Assembly (NCBI RefSeq): GCF_021502655.1
Contig: NZ_JAKFFT010000007.1
Location: 558,001 to 622,000 of the forward strand
Reading direction: 5' to 3'
DNA length: 64,000 nt
Origin: Dyadobacter sp. CY347
GTDB lineage: Bacteria; Bacteroidota; Bacteroidia; Cytophagales; Spirosomataceae
Part shown: piece after piece, positions 56,374-64,000 of the stretch
How the letters are laid out: each line of letters begins with the position of its first letter
Position numbering within the stretch: the first letter of the stretch is position 1
Notes under the pieces: model-generated
The model's database searches: none
What the model saw: the letters and a program-made list of their open reading frames with translations, nothing else
Told to the model about the DNA's origin: nothing
Position numbers and translations under genes: made by a program

Positions 56374-59141
56374 AAATACTTTTACCCTTATTTATCTTAT
56401 TCAGTGTTGGGTTGTTTTCCAAAGATGCTTACGCTCAGTCGGCACCGGAAAAGACAATCACAATGCGCCTCGATTCTGCGCGATTTAATGATTTCGTAAA
56501 GCAAGTCGAAAGCCAGACAGGTTACTATTTCTATTATGACGCCTCCAAGTTCGACAGCCTCACGCTGGATCTTAATGTCAAAGATCTTACGATCCGGGAT
56601 GTGCTCGATCAGGTTTTTAAGGGCTCGGAATTTGAATATGCCATTGATGCGCAAAAACGCATTTACATTACCCAGGGCCAGCGGATCATTACGCAGCTCA
56701 CGCCCGGACTTTTTGAGCCCGATCTTGCCGGGGACAATGGAACTGTCGCCTACGCCGGTCCGGAAAACGATGCCAAAGAACGGCTGCTCTCCACCGCTGA
56801 AAGTAAATTACACGAGATAGGCATCAAAAAACACCGCATAACTCCCGGAAACTCAACCATAACCGGCTATGTGCGGAATGCTGTGACCGGCGAGCCGGTG
56901 ATCGGCGCCGCTGTGTTCATTACATCACCATCCATTGGGGTTACTACGGATGCGCTGGGCTTGTACGCGCTTACTATCCCGCGTGGAAAACAATTTGTGC
57001 ACATTAAGAGCACAGGAATGCGCGAAACCCAACGCCAGGTAATGCTTTATTCCGATGGAAAACTGGATGTGGAAATGCGTGAAAGCGTGATCGCATTGAA
57101 AGAAGTTTCGGTAAAGGCCGGGATGGACAAAAACGTGGTAGGAACCCAAATGGGAACGGTTAAGCTGACCATTAAAAACCTGAAACAAGTGCCTACCGTG
57201 TTCGGTGAAACGGATTTGCTGCGTACGGTGCTGACATTGCCGGGGATCAAGTCGGTGGGTGAAAACAGTACAGGGTTAAACGTGCGCGGCGGTTCAACGG
57301 ACCAGAATTTGATCCAATATAATGATGCCGTCATTTACAATCCGTCACACCTTTTCGGGTTCTTTTCAGCATTCAACCCGGATGTTTTAAAGGATGTGGA
57401 ACTTTACAAAAGCACGATCCCGGCCAAGTTCGGCGGCAGGCTGGCGTCGGTTTTGGACATTAGCAGCCGCGATGGGAATAAGAAAAAGTTTGTTGCATCG
57501 GGTGGAATCGGGTTGGTAACAGGCCGTTTGACATTAGAAGGGCCATTGGTTAAAGACAAAACGTCCTTTCTGCTGGGAGGCCGCTCCACTTATTCGAGCT
57601 GGCTGATCAAGAGATTGGATAATGAAAATTATAACAAAAGTTCGGCCTCGTTTTATGATGTAAACCTGCATATCAGCCATGAGATCAATGAAAAAAACAG
57701 CTTGTTTCTGACCGGATACATTAGCGACGACCGGTTCAGGCTGTATGGCGACACACTTTACACCTACCAGAACCAGCTGGCATCTTTAAAATGGAAACAC
57801 ACATTTAACAACAGGTTATACAGCGTTTTCACGGCTGCACACACCAAATATCAGTATGCCATGGGCGCCGCGGGCTTGCCACTCAATTCTTTTGATCTCA
57901 AATTTGACATTAACCAATCCAATTTCAAGGCCGATCTGAGCTATGTCCTGCATCCAAAGCATACGTTGGATTTTGGTTTGAGCGCAATTTATTACAAACT
58001 GCACCCCGGATCATTCCAGCCGAAAGGGACTGAATCCCTGATCGTTCCGGATGTGCTGGAACCTGAGCAGGGCACAGAAAGCGCCATTTATGTTGAGGAT
58101 AAATTTGAGGTTAGCCCAAGACTTTCGATTACCGCGGGGCTCCGTTATTCATTTTACCAATATTTAGGGCCAAGGAATGTAAACACTTATGTGCCAGGAC
58201 TTCCGATTGAATACATTTATCAAAATGGTGTAAAGGAATATGGCGCAGGCAAGAAAATCAAATCCTATGGTGGACCTGAATATCGTGCGTCGGTGCGTTA
58301 CAGCGTTTTCGATAATCTTTCGCTAAAAGTGAGTTACAACACATTGCGCCAGTATATCCACTTGCTAACCAACACGATGACGGTTTCGCCGACGGATATC
58401 TGGAAACTCAGCGATAATTATGTGAAGCCGCAAATCGGTGATCAGATCTCTGTTGGGCTATACCGGAATTTCAGGGGAAATAAGGTTGAAGTTTCGTTGG
58501 AAGGTTATTACAAAAACATTCAAAACTTCCTGGATTACAAAGGCGGTGACTCCCTGATCATGAACCACAACATTGAAGCTGCCGTGCTGAACACGAAAGC
58601 CAAAGCATACGGGGTTGAGTTTATGATCAAGAAAATGACGGGTAAGCTAAACGGCTGGGTGGGTTACACTTATGCCCGTACATTGCTGCGTGCCATTGAC
58701 CGTGAGTCGCCGGATGCGCCTAATGATGGCAATTTTTACCCAAGTAACTATGATAAGCCACACGATTTTACACTGATCTCCAATTACAGGTTTTCGCACC
58801 GGGTGAGCTTTTCTTTCAATTTCACATACAGCACCGGAAGGCCGTACACGCCGCCGATCGGGAAATATCTGATCGATGGCTCGCAGCGCGTTTACTATGC
58901 GGATAGAAACCAGTTCAGGATCCCGGATTACTACCGTACAGACGTCTCCCTGAACCTGGAAGGCAACCACAGGATTAAAAAGCTGGCGCATAGCTCGTGG
59001 ACGCTGGCCGTCTATAATGTGCTGGGTCGTAAAAACCCAACTTCCGTTTATTTCCAGACTGTTGGCGGCAAAGTAAGCGGATACCAGCTTTCGATTTTTG
59101 GACAACCTATCCCGACCATCACTTATAATTTCAGATTTTAA
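56370..59141 (+). CDS. TonB-dependent receptor with STN domain
   Basis: 923 residues. A signal peptide ends at AYAQ (about 23). An STN (secretin/TonB short N-terminal) domain covers about 30-100 (MRLDSARFNDFVKQVESQTGYYFYYD, LTIRDVLDQVFKGSEFEYAIDAQKRIYI). A carboxypeptidase-regulatory-like domain lies at about 165-245 (ITGYVRNAVTGEPVIGAAVFI), the plug at about 265-365 (LPGIKSVGENSTGLNVRGGSTDQNLIQYNDAVIYNPSHLFG) and the barrel fills the rest, ending PTITYNFRF. STN domains normally signal to a FecR-type anti-sigma factor, but no fecI/fecR genes are near. The DUF4249 gene begins two bases after its stop. The ligand is unknown. Confidence 0.95.
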   Translation: MKILLPLFILFSVGLFSKDAYAQSAPEKTITMRLDSARFNDFVKQVESQTGYYFYYDASKFDSLTLDLNVKDLTIRDVLDQVFKGSEFEYAIDAQKRIYITQGQRIITQLTPGLFEPDLAGDNGTVAYAGPENDAKERLLSTAESKLHEIGIKKHRITPGNSTITGYVRNAVTGEPVIGAAVFITSPSIGVTTDALGLYALTIPRGKQFVHIKSTGMRETQRQVMLYSDGKLDVEMRESVIALKEVSVKAGMDKNVVGTQMGTVKLTIKNLKQVPTVFGETDLLRTVLTLPGIKSVGENSTGLNVRGGSTDQNLIQYNDAVIYNPSHLFGFFSAFNPDVLKDVELYKSTIPAKFGGRLASVLDISSRDGNKKKFVASGGIGLVTGRLTLEGPLVKDKTSFLLGGRSTYSSWLIKRLDNENYNKSSASFYDVNLHISHEINEKNSLFLTGYISDDRFRLYGDTLYTYQNQLASLKWKHTFNNRLYSVFTAAHTKYQYAMGAAGLPLNSFDLKFDINQSNFKADLSYVLHPKHTLDFGLSAIYYKLHPGSFQPKGTESLIVPDVLEPEQGTESAIYVEDKFEVSPRLSITAGLRYSFYQYLGPRNVNTYVPGLPIEYIYQNGVKEYGAGKKIKSYGGPEYRASVRYSVFDNLSLKVSYNTLRQYIHLLTNTMTVSPTDIWKLSDNYVKPQIGDQISVGLYRNFRGNKVEVSLEGYYKNIQNFLDYKGGDSLIMNHNIEAAVLNTKAKAYGVEFMIKKMTGKLNGWVGYTYARTLLRAIDRESPDAPNDGNFYPSNYDKPHDFTLISNYRFSHRVSFSFNFTYSTGRPYTPPIGKYLIDGSQRVYYADRNQFRIPDYYRTDVSLNLEGNHRIKKLAHSSWTLAVYNVLGRKNPTSVYFQTVGGKVSGYQLSIFGQPIPTITYNFRF

Positions 59142-59142
59142 A

Positions 59143-60294
59143 ATGGTCGCACGGAAATCGTTTTTAGTTAAAAAAATGCACTGGGGTTATCAGGCGATGG
59201 TTTTCCTCGCACTGATCCTGATTATATATGGCTGTATAGAGCCGTTTTCTCCGCCGGAAGTTAACAACACAGAGAGCTTTCTGGTGGTGGACGGATTTCT
59301 GAATGTGGGAAGTGATACGAGCAGGATCACATTGCGGAACACGCAAAATACAAATGACGACACACGTCCCGTAATAGAAGGAGGCGCGCGAATTTCAGCG
59401 GAAGCGGAAACGGGTGAAAAATATGATTTTGAGGAAAAAGGGCAGGGTGTTTATCTTTTGCCACCCGTAAATTTCAATATGACCACCAAATATCGCCTGC
59501 ACATTCGCCGGTCCAATGGCAGAGAATATTTGTCCGATTATGTGGTTGTGACGCAAACACCTCCTATTGACAGTTTGACGTACAAGCTGGATCTGAGAAG
59601 AAATGCAATGATCATTTACGTAAACACACACGATCCTGCAAACAACACGCGGTTTTACCGATGGAAATTTGAAGAGACTTTTGAATATAAGAGCGCCTAT
59701 TTTTCTGGTTTGGTGCGTGATACGGAGGCAGGCCAAATTGTTCCCCGGCGGGATGACATTAGTACATGCTGGAACACACTGGAATCCAGGGACATTAAGC
59801 TGGGCTCTACAATCAAGCTGAATCAGGATATAATCAAAGATCTGCCGATCAATATCATTGACATCTCTACAAATAAGCTCTTTATTAAATACAGCATTCT
59901 GGTCAGGCAGTATGCATTGTCACGGGAAGCATTTGAATATTGGACAGATCTTTCAAAAACTACGCAGGGAACCGGAAGTCTGTTTGACCCACAGCCTTCG
60001 CAGGTTACGGGTAACATTAAGAATACAGGAGATCCCAAGGAGCTGGTTTTTGGTTATTTCAGCGCGGTTACAGAACAGAAACAGCGCATTTTCATGACGC
60101 CTGCATTGGGTCGTTCACCGATGTGTCTTGCGCCCGATACGCTCACGCCAGACGATGCCTACAAATCCTACGGTGTGCTGTTGAATTCATATATAGATGC
60201 AGGCGGAAGCACTTTTATTTTGAGTTCTTCCGAAGATTGTGCCGATTGCAGGTCACAAGGCGGAACAACCACAAGGCCATCTTTTTGGAAATGA
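59143..60294 (+). CDS. DUF4249 domain lipoprotein
   Basis: 383 residues from ATG 59143; ATG 59176 is an alternative that trims the leader. A lipobox lies at LILIIYGC (Cys31). The body is beta-rich: FLVVDGFLNVGSDTSRITLRNTQ, GKYDFEEKGQGVYLLPPVNF-like features, YRLHIRRSNGREYLSDYVVVTQTPPIDSL, and a cysteine pair near the end (EDCADC). DUF4249 lipoproteins are usually encoded right after a TonB receptor in Bacteroidota. They probably act as a surface lid or substrate-binding partner, in analogy to SusD (inference). Confidence 0.9.
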   Translation: MVARKSFLVKKMHWGYQAMVFLALILIIYGCIEPFSPPEVNNTESFLVVDGFLNVGSDTSRITLRNTQNTNDDTRPVIEGGARISAEAETGEKYDFEEKGQGVYLLPPVNFNMTTKYRLHIRRSNGREYLSDYVVVTQTPPIDSLTYKLDLRRNAMIIYVNTHDPANNTRFYRWKFEETFEYKSAYFSGLVRDTEAGQIVPRRDDISTCWNTLESRDIKLGSTIKLNQDIIKDLPINIIDISTNKLFIKYSILVRQYALSREAFEYWTDLSKTTQGTGSLFDPQPSQVTGNIKNTGDPKELVFGYFSAVTEQKQRIFMTPALGRSPMCLAPDTLTPDDAYKSYGVLLNSYIDAGGSTFILSSSEDCADCRSQGGTTTRPSFWK

Positions 60295-60317
60295 TATTTT
60301 AATGATCATATAATTTT

Positions 60318-62711
60318 ATGAAACGGATTTTATTCTACTGCTGTATGTTGCTCTGTGCCGCTTTATCCGCAAAGGCGCAGGACGACGCTATGGTCAAGTC
60401 GATCCAGTATAGGTTTGGCTTATATGCCGAAAAGGCATTGCAGGAAAAAATGTATGTGCACCTGGATCGCCCATTGTATCTCATCGGGGAGACGATATGG
60501 TTTAAGGCATATAATCTGAATGCAGCCTCGCATCAATTCTTGGATGTTAGCAAAGTGGCTTATCTGGAAGTGCTTGATACTGAAAACAATGCATTGATCC
60601 AAACGAAATTTTCAATAGCAGAAGGCAAAGGGAATGGTTCTGTGCTGATCCCATCCACGATTGCCAGCGGACAATATAAAGTGCGGTGCTATACCAACTG
60701 GATGAAGAATTTCGGTCCTGAATATTTCTTCGAATCTTCGATCTCCATCGTCAACCCATTTGTGCGCTTCGATCCGGACAGGTTGGCCAAAGAAGCCGAA
60801 AAATATGACGTGCAGTTTTTTCCCGAAGGTGGATATTTAGTTCAGGGAATTGAAAGTAAAGTGGCATTCAGGGCCATTGGCAAAGAAGGCACTGGTATCA
60901 GCTTCACAGGCGACATTGTCAACAGCCAGAATGAAAGCATTACGAAATTTCAGCCTGAGAAAAACGGAATCGGCTTTTTTACATTCAAACCCGAACCCGG
61001 GGCGAGTTACAAGGCTGTCATAAAAGATGGTAAGGGACAGCAGTTCACGTTTCCGTTGCCCAAAACGGAAGAAAAGGGTTATGTCATGCAGTTGAAAGAT
61101 TCTACCAGTAAACTGCTGAAAGTCACTGTAACTTCGAATGTAACGAGCGATGAACCTGTGCCGGTTTATCTTATGAGCCATACGCGGCAACTAAACCCAT
61201 CAGCAGACAGAAAATATCTTAAAAATAACAGGGCGGTTTTCGTTGTGGACAAGTCAAAACTTGGAGAAGGGATTTCCCACATTACGATCTTCAATGAAAA
61301 ACTGAAACCACTTTGTGAAAGGTTGTATTTCAAAAGGCCGGCGAAGCAACTTGCCATTGAGGCAACGATTAAGAATGCTTTTGTAACAAGAGAAAAAGCA
61401 AATATGGACATTTCCGCAGCAGTCGGTTCGGGAGAAATGGCCAATGTCTCTGTTGCGATTTACCTGACGGATTCTATCGTTACCCAGCCCCAATCCGACA
61501 TTACGAGCCACTTATGGCTTTCGTCCGACTTAAAAGGCAGCGTGGAATCTCCTGAATATTATTTGTCAAATAGCAATGCGGACACAGACCGGCAGCTGGA
61601 TAACTTAATGCTCACGCACGGCTGGCGCAGGTTCAAGTGGGAAAATGTGTTTGTAAGCCAGGCTGCTCCATTCGAATTCCTTCCTGAGTTTGACGGACAT
61701 TTGATACAGGGCAGGGTTATCAGCAAAATTGACAGCACACCGGGCAAAGGCATTGATACTTATCTAGCCGCGCTTGACGTTCCGGCGCGGCTATATGTTG
61801 CTCAAAGTGATCAGAAAGGCAATGTAATGTATGAGGTAAGAAAATTTGCAGGGCCAAAAGAAATTACTTTACAGACCAACCTGGACATGGATTCTACCTA
61901 TCGGATCGAGATTGCCAGTCCATTTTTCAAACAATTCGCAGCCAGACCACTCGCACCATTCATTTTTAGCAAAACCTGGGAAAATCAATTGCTGAACCGC
62001 GCCATTAACATGCAGACCGCCAATGTCTTTCTGCCGCCGGTTGTAGTTGAGCAAAAAGCAACATTAGCAGATTCGGTCGCGTTTTTCGGTGTGCCGGATG
62101 AAAAATATTTTCTAGACGATTTTACCCGTTTTCCTACTATGGAAGAGGTTTTGCGGGAATATGTCCGCGGGGTGCTTGTCAGAAAACGTCAAAAAGAATT
62201 CCATTTCCGGATGGTGGACAAGCTGCTTCCGAATACATTTTACACCACCGACCCGCTCGTGTTACTGGACGGCATTCCCATTTTCGACACAGATAAGATC
62301 ATGGAAATTGATCCTTTGAAGATTAAAAAGATCGAAGTCTTGAATTCTCGTTATTTCCTTGGGCCGATGACTTTTACCGGGATCGCCAGCTTTTCAACCT
62401 ATCGCAATGATCTGGCCGGCTTTGAGCTCGATCCGAAAGTGACTGTTATGCCTTATGAAGGCGTGCAGGTGCAACGCGAATTTTACTCGCCCCGATACGA
62501 CAAAGGCAATGCAGACAGCCGCGTCCCGGATTTCAGGAACCTCTTGCATTGGGCGCCCAACATTACCACCGACGCTTCCGGCAAGGCAAAGCTTGATTTC
62601 TATACTTCCGATCAAACTGGCAATTATCAGGTTGTAATCCAGGGAATTACGCCATCCGGCGTTTCGGGAAGTAAAACGCTGTCATTCAGCGTGGGCAAGA
62701 GCAGCCTTTGA
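60318..62711 (+). CDS. exported MG2-like protein with TonB plug-like segment
   Basis: 797 residues. A signal peptide ends SAKAQ (about 20). An MG2-like (alpha-2-macroglobulin type) domain at about 40-150 begins KMYVHLDRPLYLIGETIWFKAYNL. Further beta-sandwich modules follow to about 590. Residues about 594-695 resemble a TonB-receptor plug (YTTDPLVLLDGIPIFDTDKIMEIDPLKIKKIEVL), but no barrel follows. The protein closes with a macroglobulin-like element (LLHWAPNITTDASGKAKLDFYTSDQTGNY). It lies 23 bases after the DUF4249 gene. It may accompany the receptor at the outer membrane and capture or present large ligands; this is inference. Confidence 0.88.
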   Translation: MKRILFYCCMLLCAALSAKAQDDAMVKSIQYRFGLYAEKALQEKMYVHLDRPLYLIGETIWFKAYNLNAASHQFLDVSKVAYLEVLDTENNALIQTKFSIAEGKGNGSVLIPSTIASGQYKVRCYTNWMKNFGPEYFFESSISIVNPFVRFDPDRLAKEAEKYDVQFFPEGGYLVQGIESKVAFRAIGKEGTGISFTGDIVNSQNESITKFQPEKNGIGFFTFKPEPGASYKAVIKDGKGQQFTFPLPKTEEKGYVMQLKDSTSKLLKVTVTSNVTSDEPVPVYLMSHTRQLNPSADRKYLKNNRAVFVVDKSKLGEGISHITIFNEKLKPLCERLYFKRPAKQLAIEATIKNAFVTREKANMDISAAVGSGEMANVSVAIYLTDSIVTQPQSDITSHLWLSSDLKGSVESPEYYLSNSNADTDRQLDNLMLTHGWRRFKWENVFVSQAAPFEFLPEFDGHLIQGRVISKIDSTPGKGIDTYLAALDVPARLYVAQSDQKGNVMYEVRKFAGPKEITLQTNLDMDSTYRIEIASPFFKQFAARPLAPFIFSKTWENQLLNRAINMQTANVFLPPVVVEQKATLADSVAFFGVPDEKYFLDDFTRFPTMEEVLREYVRGVLVRKRQKEFHFRMVDKLLPNTFYTTDPLVLLDGIPIFDTDKIMEIDPLKIKKIEVLNSRYFLGPMTFTGIASFSTYRNDLAGFELDPKVTVMPYEGVQVQREFYSPRYDKGNADSRVPDFRNLLHWAPNITTDASGKAKLDFYTSDQTGNYQVVIQGITPSGVSGSKTLSFSVGKSSL

Positions 62712-63173
62712 TCAGATATAAAATTCTGATGTATGCTTGATTTCTTTGAGTACAAATGTGCTGTTAAGCACGCCAATGTTGTCGATTTTGGAAAGTTTGT
62801 ATTTCACGAAGTCATGATAATCATCGAGACTGGCGACATTGATTTTTAGTAAAAAATCAACCTGTCCGGCCATATGATAGCATTCCTGGACTTCCTGCAA
62901 ATTCTGTATTTCCTGTTCAAATTTTTCGATGAATGCCTCATTGTGGTAACGCATTGAAACCTGGCAAATGGTGGTGACCTGCCTATTGATCAGCTTTTTG
63001 TCCAGGATCGCCACGTAATGTTTGATATACCCCAAACTTTCCAGTCTTCGTATCCTTTCATAGATCGGCGAAACCGTCAGATTTAGCATTGTAGCAATTT
63101 CTTTGGTCGTTTTTTTCGCATCTTTTTGTAAGATGCGCAGGATCTTGGTATCAATTTTGTCCAACTGTTCCAT
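62712..63173 (-). CDS. Lrp/AsnC-family transcriptional regulator
   Basis: 153 residues from ATG 63173 (MEQLDKIDTKILRILQKDAK); the open frame upstream covers the operator repeats and is not used. The N-terminal HTH is KTTKEIATMLNLTVSPIYERIRRLESLGYIKHYVA. The C-terminal RAM/AsnC ligand-binding domain shows CYHMAGQVDFLLKINVASLDDYHDFV. Such proteins sense amino acids. It is divergent from L-threonine dehydrogenase, with two dyad repeats between. Its stop codon abuts that of the MG2-like gene in TGATCA. Confidence 0.95.
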   Translation of the reverse strand: MEQLDKIDTKILRILQKDAKKTTKEIATMLNLTVSPIYERIRRLESLGYIKHYVAILDKKLINRQVTTICQVSMRYHNEAFIEKFEQEIQNLQEVQECYHMAGQVDFLLKINVASLDDYHDFVKYKLSKIDNIGVLNSTFVLKEIKHTSEFYI

Positions 63174-63195
63174 AGTGCAAGAATATTTACTGTGA
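63172..63195. promoter_or_regulatory. putative Lrp operator, proximal copy
   Basis: ATAGTGCAAGAATATTTACT then GTGA. It matches the distal copy at 63244-63267 in 21 of 24 positions. An imperfect dyad is centred on ATAT. It touches the regulator's own start codon, so binding would block its expression. Confidence 0.6.
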
Positions 63196-63243
63196 GCCAA
63201 AAGGTAAGTGAAGTTTAAAAGTAATATATTCTTTAAATCTTTA

Positions 63244-63267
63244 ATAGTGCAGGAACATTTCCTGTGA
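63244..63267. promoter_or_regulatory. putative Lrp operator, distal copy
   Basis: Contains the perfect inverted repeat CAGGAACATTTCCTG (63250-63264) within ATAGTGC...TGTGA. It lies 72 bases from the proximal copy, close to seven helical turns, between the divergent regulator and tdh. Confidence 0.62.
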
Positions 63268-63344
63268 ATTGGGCTAAACATTGAAGTTATTATTCGAATT
63301 GGGGAAATTGCAAGTGATTAAAGCTTTATCAAAATTGCCTTGTC

Positions 63345-64000
63345 ATGAAATCAGAATGCATATTAGTGATCGGTGCGAACGGACAGATCGGTTCGGTGCT
63401 GGTAGAATATTTAAGAGAGATTTATGGAGTTGAAAAAGTAGTTGCGTCGGACATCAGGCAACCGGATCGCGCAATTGGGCTTTTTGAAAAACTGGATGCA
63501 ACCGATGGCAATGCTTTGGCTGCATTGGTAAAAAAATACAAGGTTACCCAGATTTATCACCTGGCCGCAATCTTGTCCGCGAAAGGGGAGCAGGAACCAT
63601 TAAAAACGTGGCATATCAATATGCAAACGTATTTTAATGTGCTGGAAGCCGCCCGGGAAAATAATGTTGCAAAGGTTTTTTACCCAAGTTCCATTGCGGT
63701 TTTTGGCGATAATGTGGATACAAAGGCAGAGCAATGGTCCTATCTGGATCCGGCAACGGTTTACGGGATCAGTAAAGCGGCTGGCGAGAACTGGTCGAAT
63801 TATTATTTTCAGCGATATGGAATGGATATCCGGTCGCTGAGATATCCGGGAATCATTGGTTATCAGTCAATGCCCGGCGGCGGAACGACGGATTATGCGG
63901 TTGATATTTATCATAAGGCCGTGCAGGGCGAAGCATTTGAATGTTTTCTGGAAGCCAAAACAACGCTTCCGATGATTTACATTAGTGATGCAATGGACGC
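63345..64000 (+). CDS. tdh: L-threonine 3-dehydrogenase, short-chain type (3' end outside the window)
   Basis: 218 codons read directly from ATG 63345 to the window end, still open. The start MKSECILVIGANGQIGSVLVEYL has the NAD-binding GANGQIG motif. IYHLAAILSAKGEQEP, FYPSSIAVFG, the catalytic YGISKAAGENW, and SLRYPGIIGYQSMPGGGTTDYAVDIYHKAV are typical of the short-chain L-threonine dehydrogenases of Bacteroidota and animals. These oxidise threonine to 2-amino-3-ketobutyrate, the first step to glycine and acetyl-CoA. The Lrp-type regulator divergent from it is the likely controller. Confidence 0.93.
   Translation, partial: MKSECILVIGANGQIGSVLVEYLREIYGVEKVVASDIRQPDRAIGLFEKLDATDGNALAALVKKYKVTQIYHLAAILSAKGEQEPLKTWHINMQTYFNVLEAARENNVAKVFYPSSIAVFGDNVDTKAEQWSYLDPATVYGISKAAGENWSNYYFQRYGMDIRSLRYPGIIGYQSMPGGGTTDYAVDIYHKAVQGEAFECFLEAKTTLPMIYISDAMD

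Noticed and set aside
56370..59141. FecI/FecR partner genes for the STN receptor
   Set aside because: The neighbouring genes were checked; the 245-residue upstream protein has a cleavable signal and no FecR-like N-terminal anti-sigma domain.
63637..63840. 67-codon frame on the plus strand near the window end
   Set aside because: It is a shadow of the real L-threonine dehydrogenase frame, which begins at 63345 and runs off the window.

Overview
The window looks like chromosomal DNA from a Bacteroidota bacterium. It is most likely from Cytophagales, with a Dyadobacter/Spirosoma-like gene style; the genus is an inference from protein character, not a computed match. The evidence includes TAnnTTTG-type promoter -7 boxes with distant TTG/TTTG elements, few Shine-Dalgarno sequences, TonB-dependent receptors with carboxypeptidase-like N-terminal domains, a DUF4249 lipoprotein, LytS/LytTR signalling, a PorE-like OmpA lipoprotein and zinc-free uS14 and bL36. 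I see no tRNA, rRNA, CRISPR array, insertion sequence or phage gene.

Layout. 1-3963 (minus strand): end of a LemA-family gene, a short DASH-type cryptochrome/photolyase, and a TPR/beta-propeller/OmpA lipoprotein. 4208-23582 (plus): the core translation block rpsL-rpsG, fusA, rpsJ, then the S10-spc-alpha superoperon from rplC to rplQ, including secY, map, infA, rpmJ and rpoA. It is split by terminators and fresh promoters after rpsG, fusA and rpsJ. There is also a hairpin plus a strong ribosome binding site before rpoA. 23735-28168 (plus): carA, eno, an FtsB/DivIC-like gene and gpmI, most ending in clear terminators. 28260-35748: two uncharacterised envelope proteins, then a minus-strand group (PPK2 kinase, RdgB, FKBP lipoprotein, DHH phosphoesterase), ndk, a fasciclin lipoprotein and a DUF1080 protein.

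35877-40697 (plus): a damaged TonB-dependent receptor, a small periplasmic protein, a pentapeptide-repeat histidine kinase and its LytTR regulator. 41017-45725 (plus): the envelope-biogenesis operon uppS-bamA-ompH-ompH. 45982-55386: a secreted repeat protein, lspA with an odd tail, proline dehydrogenase, a DAHP synthase/chorismate mutase fusion, tdk with a GDSL hydrolase, a lineage-type unknown protein, and an HMG-CoA-lyase-like/epimerase pair. 55636-62711 (plus): a four-gene surface operon (unknown exported protein, STN-domain TonB receptor, DUF4249 lipoprotein, MG2/plug hybrid). 62712-64000: an Lrp/AsnC regulator divergent from L-threonine dehydrogenase, with two near-identical dyad repeats between them that look like the operator.

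Most of the window is conserved housekeeping DNA. The parts most worth following up are the STN-receptor/DUF4249/MG2-plug operon, the pentapeptide-kinase module beside a receptor with an internal deletion, the Lrp-tdh operator pair, and terminators embedded in the coding sequence of convergent genes.
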